Origin: Capronia americana
Taxonomy: Eukaryota > Ascomycota > Eurotiomycetes > Chaetothyriales > Herpotrichiellaceae
DNA: 64,000 nucleotides
Reading direction: 5' to 3'
Assembly: GCA_016110215.1 (NCBI GenBank)
Contig: JADWQD010000025.1
Location: 186,001 to 250,000, forward strand
The notes beneath the pieces are model-generated. The model made no database searches. It was not told the DNA's origin and saw nothing but the letters and a program-made list of their open reading frames with translations. Below are positions 31,065 to 40,327 of the stretch, in pieces (the stretch's first letter is position 1; every line of letters begins with the position of its first letter). A program made the translations under genes and the position numbers.

Positions 31065-33181
31065 TTAGGGAGGAAAGCTGTCAAAGGGATCAAGGAGGGA
31101 AAATCCGGAATTGTCCCAGTACTGGTCTCCCCAGTCTACGTTTGCGTTCTGGCCTTCGGCCGTCTGGAGGGCGTCTTGGTTGTAGGAATACAAGTCTCGC
31201 CAGTCGATGTTGGAGAGGTCGTCGCCCCCGCCGCCCTCGCCCTCGTCTAGGCCGGTTGCTGAACTGTCGAGCGTCTCGGTGTTTGTGCCGTTGCCGTTGG
31301 GGAATTTCCGAGCCTTGCCGATCTTCAGTTCCTGCTGTAGCCGTTCCGAACTCTCCTCGAAGAGACGGAGGATGATCTCGGCGTTGAGCCAGTACTCAGC
31401 CAGGGAGCGAAGACAGTCCCGCGCGACGTCGAAGCGGCGCAAGGCATCGACGGCGAGGATGGGGTTGGCTGTACGCATTTCGGCACTGAGTTGGATCAAG
31501 GTGGTGAAGAGCACGTTGACCGAAGAGATCCACAGGAACCGGATCTCGTTGTTCTGGTGCAGTTGATCAAAGAGGTCGGTAATGGTGTTGGCCGAAGAAC
31601 TGCAAATGTCTAATACCACCACATTATGTCAGTTACCAGTATATCGTTTCCGTCGGCGTTGTTCTCACCTGAATCGTTTAATCTCTGCATGTTCGTACTC
31701 GACACCTTGCCGGGTGGTGAGGGGCGATGCAACAGGATGAGGAGGTTGTTATAGGTCAAGAGCAACATCTTGGACCAGATGGTCGAGTCGGGGTGGCGAG
31801 GCCGCAAGCTGGCCGGCAAGCAGCTCCACCAGTCCGCCAGGATCTCGTCGGCAATCATCAGCGAGTCTTGGTGCGTGTGTTCGCGCTGACTCTGCCGGAG
31901 ATGGAAGTGGTCTCGCATGATGCGGGAGATGCGCGAGCAGAGGTCGGTGTGCTGCATGACAAAGTCGACTTGGGCGCGCGGCCCGACGCCGTCAAAGTCG
32001 GCTGCCGTCAGCGGAGGCACGTCGCACTCGTCCAGGTTAATGGCCAGGGGCCGGCCGTAGGAGAGCGACACCATGACGTCGAACTGGACCAGGATCCAGA
32101 AGAGGCGGCGCCAGATCCTGCGGTCGTGGGCCACCAGTGTGCTGCGGCCGCAGTCTCGATGCATCCCCATCCCCAGCGCCGTCCGTGCCGCAATGCCGAT
32201 CCAGTGGTATGAGTTCGCGCCAACGTCCTCGACCCCCTCGGAATGCCACGTGAGGAGCAGGGCGGCCTGCACCACGGCGTCCCTGTTCCATTCGAAGCGG
32301 GCGTCGAAGAGCATCTTGGCGCGGCGGAAGAACATGGCCTTCAACGCGTCTCGGTCCGGTCGGTCGCGAGCCACGTGCGCACCGACCATCAGCACGGCCT
32401 GGAGCACCAGCAGCGACGGCGGGTTGCCAGGATCGCGCGCGCGGTACTGGGCCATGAAGATCTCCTCGTCCAGGATGGGGAACCCGGGGTTGACGTGGAT
32501 CAAATACTGCTCCAGCAGCTCGTCGACCAGGGTGCGCGACGGCAGGGTGAAGGCCTCCTTGGGGATGCGCTCCAGCTCGTGGCTGGTGTAGTGGCGCGAG
32601 ATCTGGTTAGCCGGGAAGTGGTGCACCGACCGGTCCTTTGCGCGGTGCCGGATCAGGTAGTTGATGTTGGAATACTCCTGCCCGACGTAAGCGATCCGCA
32701 CGCCGCTCTGCATAATGCGGCTGTCGACGTCGTCCTGCGACAGCATCTCAACCAGAGACCGCTTGACCGTCGAATCATCAAAGTGGATCAGCGACGTGGG
32801 AGACCCCGTACTGAGGTCGGTGCCCTTGCTCTTGCCCCGCGGGGTGGTCTGTGGCGAAGATGTCGTCGCGGCTGCCAGCTCGCGCGCACTCGGAGCGGGC
32901 GGTGACTGGCCGTGTATTTTTCGCAGCCGCGCTTCCTCATGAGCTGACGTCGCGGCGGCCGGGGCAGTCGTCTGTACATCTCCCATAATGGCGCCGCGGG
33001 AGGCCAGAGGGGTCAACGCCGGCCTTCTCTGAGGCCGGTGTTTCTCATACTGCACACAGGGATTCCCACTCACGCGGCAGTTGGAGCAAGGCAGATCCTC
33101 CGTTCGGTCACACCTGACCTTGCGGGAGTGGCAGCGGCGGCAGGCTCCTTTCGAGGCCTTAGATACGGCTCCGCGGTTCAT
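31065..33181 (-). CDS. Zn2Cys6 transcription factor, probable regulator of the cluster
   Basis: Two exons (33181-31669, 31609-31065; 59-nt intron GTGAGA...TTAG) give 685 residues. The binuclear zinc cluster is at the N-terminus: C14, C17, C24, C32, C35, C42 (CX2CX6CX7CX2CX6C), with HSRKVRCDR as the recognition part. The fungal_trans regulatory domain follows in the middle (LIHVNPGFPILDEE, then WRRLFWILVQFDVMVSLSYGRP). The C-terminus is acidic and Gly/Asp-rich (DEGEGGGGDD), possibly an activation region. Such proteins bind CGG half-sites as dimers. Its own promoter holds a CGG-N2-CCG palindrome and a CGG-N11-CCG site, which suggests self-regulation together with the divergent permease. Confidence 0.93.
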
Positions 33182-33439
33182 CGTTTCGCAATCTCCTGGG
33201 TATCGGTAGGATAAAAGGAGGATAAGATAGGATAGTAGATGATCGAGAGGATTTCGGCGGCCGTCCAAATTGTCACGGCTGGCTTTCCGGCATAGAAAAG
33301 CAAGTTGCCCAATGAGGACTAGCGCCACTGGCCTCGAGGGGGGTGCCGGCACATCCACTTCGTCGGGACTGTAAATCTCTACTCGGTATACTTTCAACTA
33401 TTTTCTCGTATCATTTCGTCTACCAAGTCATCGGCTGCA

Positions 33440-33458
33440 GCGGCCTTCCGCAGGCCGC
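33440..33458. promoter_or_regulatory. CGG-N11-CCG site in an inverted repeat
   Basis: GCGGCCT (33440-33446) and AGGCCGC (33452-33458) are perfect 7-bp inverted arms around TCCGC. The CGG (33441-33443) and CCG (33455-33457) half-sites are 11 bp apart, the spacing used by the Gal4 group of Zn2Cys6 proteins. Confidence 0.45.
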
Positions 33459-33638
33459 GTCTTTCTTATCGTCTAAAGTTGAGGTTCCGTGTGGCAGATG
33501 GCTAGATCAAGCTCAAGCTTTGGCCGTCGCTGTTGCCCCATCGTCGTTGACTTCGTCCATAGTAAGGTGGCAACCAAGGGGCAAAAGACGAAACTCAAAA
33601 GGGGAATCAGATCTCTCATTAGCGAACGATATGGCGCA

Positions 33639-33648
33639 TCGGCGCCGA
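33639..33648. promoter_or_regulatory. Cluster palindrome copy 3, TCGGCGCCGA
   Basis: An exact copy of the 10-bp palindrome found in the other two divergent promoters. It lies 457 bp from the regulator ATG and 308 bp from the permease ATG. Confidence 0.6.
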
Positions 33649-33956
33649 AAGCGAATGGATAAGCACGGATAAGGTGGACCCGGGGTGGAGCCGGATTCGA
33701 TCTGGCCCTTGCGCTCTTGATAGTCGATACGAGGCTTGAGCACGAGAAGCTCATCCGTGGCCTCAGTCAAGTCTCGGAGACACTGACAGACTACCTGACT
33801 GTATTGATCAACCACCTCTTCTCACCCCTTGCCTATGTGCCTTGTCCGGTTGTTGATATATGGATGGACCTTCGCCCAATCTCACGCCACACACATACAC
33901 ACCTCTCTCTCTCGGCCTCACCATCCCCACCACTAACCACGCCATCGTCCTAGATC

Positions 33957-35854
33957 ATGCAGACCGACATTGAGAAAACCGTCAGCCCAACGATAGGGGG
34001 CGTGGCGCAACCCGAATTCGAGGCCGACCAGAAGATCCTGGTCCCAGCGGAACAGGGCGAGGAATATGCGGGCACCTCGTCGAGCGCGCCCCAGGGTCAG
34101 CTGAGACGCAAGTTCGGCAGGCGTCATGTCCAGATGATTGCCTTGGGAGCCAACATTGGGAGTGGTGTCTATATCAGCTCAGGAAAGGTCGGTCCTTCTC
34201 CACATCGGACTGGGCAAGACCCGTGTCGTTTGGTCTGCCCCCCGCTGTCGATCTCCCGTTGACATGACTGCGTGTCACTTATCCAGGCCCTCCGTTATGG
34301 CTCCGCACCCGGTATGCTCATCGGCTATGGTTTGATCTGTACCATGGCGATGATGATGTTGAACATCCTGTCCGAGGCGCAGTGTCTGTTCCCCACGAGC
34401 GGTAGCTTCATCGACCATACCTCGCGTTTCGTCGACCCGGCGCTGGGTTTCGCCATTGGCTTTGCCGAGTGGTTTGGTGCTCTCACGGTCGTCGCGGCTG
34501 AGGGGGCTGTTGTCCCCGTGGTCATCAGCTACTGGACCACCTCGGTGCCAGCGGCGGCCTGGTACACGGTCTACCTGGTGATTGTGCTGGGACAGGTTAG
34601 TTTGGAACCCTTTTGCCAGCTACATCATCATCCTAACTGGGTGTGTCACGGTAGCATGTTCTGCCCAACCGAGTCTTTGCCGAATTCGAGTTCTTCACGG
34701 GCGTGTTGAAGGTGTCCATCACCTTCATCGTCCTCTTCGTCATGTTGATCATCTGTTGCGGATATGGTGGAAATGCCATCGATCGAGGCTACAACTACGA
34801 GAGCTTGTCGGCCTTCCCCAACGGCTTCAAGGGGGTGGCCATCGTCTTCCTCCTGGCTGCTTGGGCCACGGGTGGCCAGGAGATCATCGCTATTGCCTCG
34901 GGCGAATCCTCCTTTCCACGATGGGATCTACCGCGAGCCTGCAAGAACTTGGTGATTCGAATCTTCCTGATCTACATCTCGGCCTGTGTGTACATTGTAA
35001 GTCAACCACTGCTTCTGCCCGCCCGCCTTTCCTCCTCAACATCTGTCGCCATACTGACACTCTACATCGATCAGACGGTCCTCGTCCCCTACACGGAGCC
35101 TCTCCTGCTCGGGAAAAGTAACGTTGCCGCGTCGCCGTTCATCATCGCCATGGGCAAAGTGGGCATCAACGTGCTCCCGGACATTGTCAACGTCGTGCTT
35201 CTGATCGGCCTTGCCGGCATCGGAAGCGAGTCCATGTTCATCGCGTCCCGGATCCAAACGGCCATGGCCCGCATGGGCATGTTCCCGGCCATCTTTGGCA
35301 AGATCGACTCGCTCGGCCGGCCGATCTACTCGAATCTGACCTGTGCGGCCATCAGCATTACCATGACCTACATCAACTGCTCCACCGGCGGCGCCACGGC
35401 ATTTGCCTGGTTCAGTTCCGTGTCGGCCACGACGACCTTCTTCGCCTGGCTGACCATCCCCATCACCAATTTCTGCATGCATCGCGCCCTGCGAGCCCAG
35501 GGCGACCCGGCCCTCGAGCTCAAGCACGCCTTCAAGGTGCCGTACTTCCCCTTGCTGCCCGTCCTGCTCTTCCTCAGCACCCTGTTCACCCTCGCCTGCA
35601 CCATCTACACCTCGGCGAGCCCCATCGGCGACGCGCCCTCGGCCACCATCTTCTTCCAAAACATGCTGTGCATGCCGCTGTTTTTGTTCTGCTTCGCCGC
35701 CTGGAAGATCTGGTTCAAGACAACGCTGCAGGATCCCGCGACCGCAGATCTGCGCAGTGGTCGACGATTCCTTACCGAGACCGAACTCGCCGAGCTGGAC
35801 GCCTACTATGCCCAACCCTTGTACAAGAGAGTGCTCAGCTACGTGACCTTCTAA
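33957..35854 (+). CDS. Amino-acid / GABA-type permease (APC superfamily)
   Basis: Four exons (33957-34187, 34287-34595, 34655-34996, 35075-35854; introns 99, 59 and 78 nt, all phase 0) give 553 residues. The N-terminal tail of about 55 residues is hydrophilic. The first helix carries the APC signature GANIGSGVYISSGK, split from the second by intron 1. About 11-12 hydrophobic segments follow, including EWFGALTVVAAEGAVVPVVISYW and AWATGGQEIIAIASGESS. The C-terminal tail (FLTETELAELDAYY) is like that of fungal plasma-membrane amino-acid permeases. It is a proton-coupled importer by family. Divergent from the cluster regulator, it is the likely entry step for the pathway's substrate. Confidence 0.92.
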
Positions 35855-36554
35855 GCGTGACGGTTGTCAGCCACAGTCCCAGACTAGGTGTAATACCAAA
35901 AACATGTCAAAGAGGTCGATGGAACTCTTTTGTTGCCTTTGACGATGGCTGAGCAGATATTTCAAAGCTATTAAACAGTTGTTTTGTTATAAAATGTCGA
36001 GCCAAGTAAGGCGGTCTCGGGTCCTCACACGCTCAATGTCCATCTACCGCTCGATATTTTCCGGCGAAGGTCCTGCATTGGTTGCCGATGCATCTTTCCC
36101 CGTATCACGCTCTACACATATGACGGCCCTTGATCTGTACTCGGACTGGACAATCCAAGAGTTTATTGCGAGCGTCAAATGTCACTGCCATCCACTTGGA
36201 ACCACCTTGAACACTATATACCCATCTCGAAGTCCACTGCCAAAATGAACGCCAGCCTTCTCTTTAGAAGATGTGAATTGTTGAGCACAAACGACCGAAA
36301 TCGGGTCCAGTCCACTCCACACCCTGAGACAAAAGAATGAACGCCATACAAGTGAGCATTTTCAGACTGCTTTAGGCTCATTCTATCCCTCACAGGAGGA
36401 AGATCAGAACAGGGACCGGATCATGGAACGTGGAAAGCGCCTACAGCAATGACGACCGGCAAACAACCAGATACGGCGTCCATGGACTCGTAATCGACCC
36501 TGGAAGTCAGAGGCTCGCCGCTGGTACCTTCATGGACAGGAGGACTTGAACAGC

Positions 36555-36571
36555 ATTGCTACTGTAGCAAT
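36555..36571. repeat. Short inverted repeat, 8-bp arms
   Basis: ATTGCTAC and GTAGCAAT are perfect inverted arms around a single T, in the gene-poor stretch. Function unknown. Confidence 0.5.
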
Positions 36572-37612
36572 CAGAATGACGGCGGTGCTACCCAGACAGC
36601 TATCACAAGACAGCCATCACACCACAGCCATAGAGTGAGGATGATTTATTCTATACTGTGAAAGCTCGCGGAGAGGATTCAGCGCATGGATTAATGAATA
36701 CGGAATCTCTCTATCGCCATACCCTTGTGTTGGGACCAGTTATGCAGTAACAGTGTCTACGTCTAGACCAACTTCGTTTACTCACTCCTTTTCGAAGTTG
36801 ATCTGGGCTGGTGCAGACTACGAGTTGCCGCAGGTTGCATTCTATCGACAACTATATAGAGAGGAGAATGACCTGCATCGAGAGGAGGTCAAGAATGTTT
36901 TAATACACTCATTGATCGATCTCTTCCTAGACCTCAAAAGGTTATTAACCCCTCGGATATGGCAGTATCCTTTAAAAAAAGAAGTGAACAACAAGCTCTA
37001 GGAATTCTCCAATGCCGCGTTACTCCCCATGCTCCCCTAGATCAACGACTCGCTATTCCATGTTGCTAACTGTGCACCAGTGGCTACTCGCAGTTGGCTT
37101 CTTCAAAGCCATCGGCATTCAAGGCTACTTTCCAGCCAAGTCATCACCCGTTCCAACCGCCACGCCGCCGTCAATCCTGTCGGACTGATCCTTCGACTGG
37201 CCTGTCATACTCCTCAACGCATCCTCTACTCGTATGCTCTCGCTCAACCCCTGGCTTGATTTGACCGGTGGTATTAATCAAGGTACTGCAGTGGACTTAG
37301 ACGGAGGAAAATGAGTGCCGACGTCACGGGCAACGGACATGTTGGTGCATGCCGTAGTTGGACCCCTTTTTGGTTCTGGTGTTGCTGCCAAATAAGGTCA
37401 ACATATCCATTATTTAACCACAGTAAATTCGGTTGCGGATTGTGAGAAGTCTGTGGGTAGACTGGCGTCTTGTCGCTTTGTCTCTGACCGGCACCTCGGG
37501 CTTATAATCAGTCCTGCGGACGATGAAATGCGTAAGACTTCCACTTAAAACACGTCCAGGATGTCCTCGAGGTGCTCCCATGCTCGGGTGGGTTCTGGGA
37601 CAAACCAATCAT

Positions 37613-37642
37613 GGAGATGAGGCATGCAGACGCCTCATCTCC
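37613..37642. repeat. Perfect inverted repeat, 11-bp arms, 8-nt loop
   Basis: GGAGATGAGGC (37613-37623) and GCCTCATCTCC (37632-37642) are exact reverse complements around an 8-base loop. As RNA this is a stable hairpin. No gene ends nearby, so it does not look like a terminator. Confidence 0.7.
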
Positions 37643-38990
37643 AACGAATAGCCCAACTTGGGCTTGTGATATGGTTTGCTGGTGCACCGAGTCTCAAGTG
37701 AGGCCGAGGGTGGCTGCCGTCCAGCAGCCGAGAGATTCTTCTTTGCTCACTGAAAAGTGTCTTTGGTGCTATGTCCTTCCTGTTGAACTGTGGTGAAGGA
37801 ATCGTGGAGAATGCTGTCCAGTTCGCGGCTTCAGAGACCATATGAACAGCCTCCTCCGTACACTCCACAAGGATTCCGAGCTCAATCCATTGGTTGATTT
37901 GACGCTGTCGGTAGGCGATTCTGTTCTAGACAGCCTCATTTGTCTGCCACTGTTTGTTGATAGGAGTTCGATAGTTGACGCCTGGGCAGAATCAGCGATC
38001 GATTGGAGTAAACTCGGCTCTCTGACTATATACTCAAGTCCACTCCCTTGGTATGGGTGAGGAGCACTCTTTTTCATTGAATGTGGCCATGTATGGACTT
38101 GAGACACCTGACTGAATAAGTAAACCGTTTACGAATTGCTCTGGCTGAGACTCTATTCGTAATAAGATAATTCCCTGAATCATTGCGATGTCACTGATCA
38201 TGAACGTAGACCTGAGGAAGGTCTACCCGCTGACCAACTAAGAAGTTCACACCGGTTAATAAAACCTGGATTCGTTGTCTGTTTGGAAAAGCTGAGTAGA
38301 GAATATGATCATTGTGCTGTGTTCAAGATACTCGTTCAAAGCTTCACAGAGCTTACATTCGTGCTTCGCTATTGAGTGGAACGCTCAATGCCTACCTTGA
38401 GAGGAAGAGAAAAGACATTGCATGCTTCAAATCTCTGTCTGTTTCCTTTTCGTCAACAGGTTTTCGAGCAAGAGTGCAAAATCAAGGTTCCCTTCAAGAA
38501 AGAGACATTGCCACAAAGTAGCATGCTTATGATCACTTTTGACGCTGCAAAGGCGCCGTTGATAGCAAGACAAAACCTGCCAGGAAGGAAAGAACCATTG
38601 GTTGCTAGAAAAGCAGAAGTTATGTACTGATCGACATGAATGAATTTCTCGACCTTCATTAATCCAACATCGACCAAGATGACTTCAATTTGTTTGGAGT
38701 AAGGCGTATTTAAAGCGGCGCGGGTAAGTGATGAGCTTGGTTGACACGCTTGGGCGTGTCGGGGTGGATGCCTCTCCGTTGTTGGGACCCCAATCCAATC
38801 CGTCCGTCACCGAAGCTCCTGAGTCCGTGTTGAAGTCCGCATCTCAATTCAATCTAATTCAATTCAGTTTCGATTTTACAACATCTTTTGGCTTCGCCCT
38901 CTCGGTCAACGCAAGCCATTCTTTCTGACCGGGTGCAAGCACATTGTTGTTGCTGAAAGCTACCTCGTCAGCTCCCTTTCTCTTCTCACG

Positions 38991-40327
38991 ATGTCCGCAT
39001 CCAGATCAGCCCTCAGGACAGCCTCCCGGCTTGTGTCACAGCGACCTACACTTTCTTCCTCGTCGATACGACCCTCAATCCGTAACTTCGCGCCCTCGTC
39101 TTCTCTGCCTGCATCATTCAGAGGTTATGCTTCTGGAGCGCAGCACACAGTAACAGTCCGTGATGCGCTCAACGAGGCTTTGGCTGAGGAGCTTGAGCAA
39201 GACGAGAAAGTTTTCATACTAGGTGAAGAGGTGGCCCAATACAATGGTAAAGCTCTTTCGATTGGCAGGTTGATGCCATAACTGAAGAAGTCCGACAGGC
39301 GCCTACAAGGTCACCAAGGGCCTCCTGGATCGGTTTGGGCCCAAGCGAGTCATTGATACTCCAATGTGAGTCTACTACGGTCCCTGCGACAGTGATGCAC
39401 GGGAGATCCTTTTGCTGCTCTCTCCGCTTGAGTCTGCCCCGGGTGCTAACGAAGGATTAGCACCGAATCGGGCTTTTGCGGTCTTGCTGTTGGTGCCGCA
39501 TTGGCCGGCCTACATCCTGTCTGCGAGTTCATGACATTCAACTTCGCTATGCAAGCAATTGACCAGATCATCAACTCCGCTGCGAAGACGCACTACATGT
39601 CTGGCGGTATCCAGCCTTGCCCAATTGTTTTCCGAGGACCCAACGGTTTCGCTGCTGGTGTCGCAGCTCAGCATTCACAGGATTACTCCGCGTGGTATGG
39701 TAGTATTCCTGGACTAAAGGTCGTCGCTCCCTGGAGCGCAGAAGATGCGAAGGGTCTGCTGAAAGCAGCTATTCGCGACCCAAACCCTGTGGTCGTCCTG
39801 GAGAATGAGTAAGTGCAATGGACATGTCCAGCAGGGATCATGCTAACCCGTGCAGGCTTCTGTACGGTCAGACCTTCCCGATGAGCGCAGAGGCACAGAA
39901 GAGCGATTTCGTTATCCCATTCGGCAAAGCGAAGATCGAACGTCCAGGCAAAGACCTGACCATCGTCACCCTCTCACGTTGTGTAGGCCAATCGCTGGAG
40001 GCTGCGGAACAACTGAAGAAGAATTACGGGGTCGAAGCTGAGGTCATCAACCTGCGCTCGATCAAACCCATGGATGTGGAGGCCATCATAAAATCAGTCA
40101 AGAAGACCGGTGCCCTCATGGCGGTCGAGTCGGGCTTCCCGGCTTTTGGCGTTGGTGCCGAGATCCTGGCCCTCGCAGTCGAATATGGCTTTGACTACCT
40201 ACAGGCACCACCGGTGCGCGTGACAGGAGCTGAAGTGCCCACACCCTACGCGCAGAAACTGGAGGAGATGAGCTTCCCTCAGGTTGAGACCATCACGAAC
40301 TATGCCGCGAAGTTGCTGAGGGTGTAA
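38991..40327 (+). CDS. PDB1: Pyruvate dehydrogenase E1 component, beta subunit
   Basis: Four exons (38991-39246, 39299-39365, 39461-39808, 39856-40327; introns 52, 95 and 47 nt) give 380 residues, the usual length. It pairs with E1 alpha to bind thiamine diphosphate and decarboxylate pyruvate in the mitochondrial matrix. Residues 1-45 are rich in Ser, Arg and Ala without acidic residues, a clear presequence. The mature part starts near HTVTVRDALNEALAEEL. Visible: GEEVAQYNGAYKVTKGL (glutamate that activates ThDP, reassembled across intron 1), TPITESGFCGLAVGAAL (across intron 2), EFMTFNFAMQAIDQIINSAAK and PNPVVVLENELLYGQ (across intron 3). The correct joining of four conserved blocks confirms all exon borders. 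Confidence 0.97.

Larger units (their letters stand above)
33182..33956. promoter_or_regulatory. Divergent promoter 3 of the cluster
   Basis: 775 bp between the start codons of the Zn2Cys6 regulator and the permease. It carries the third TCGGCGCCGA palindrome, a CGG-N11-CCG inverted repeat (separate entries) and an AGATAG word at 33225-33230. Confidence 0.6.
35855..38990. other. 3.1-kb gene-poor stretch between the cluster and PDB1
   Basis: No ORF here looks coding: the longest frames are under 120 codons, have mixed composition and resemble no family. AT content is higher than in the flanking genes. Two small inverted repeats are listed separately, and ACAGCCATCACA-like words are repeated near 36595-36630. 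It may be a decayed insertion or old coding DNA, but I found no terminal repeats or transposase motif. The right-hand 200-300 bp should hold the PDB1 promoter. Confidence 0.5.
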
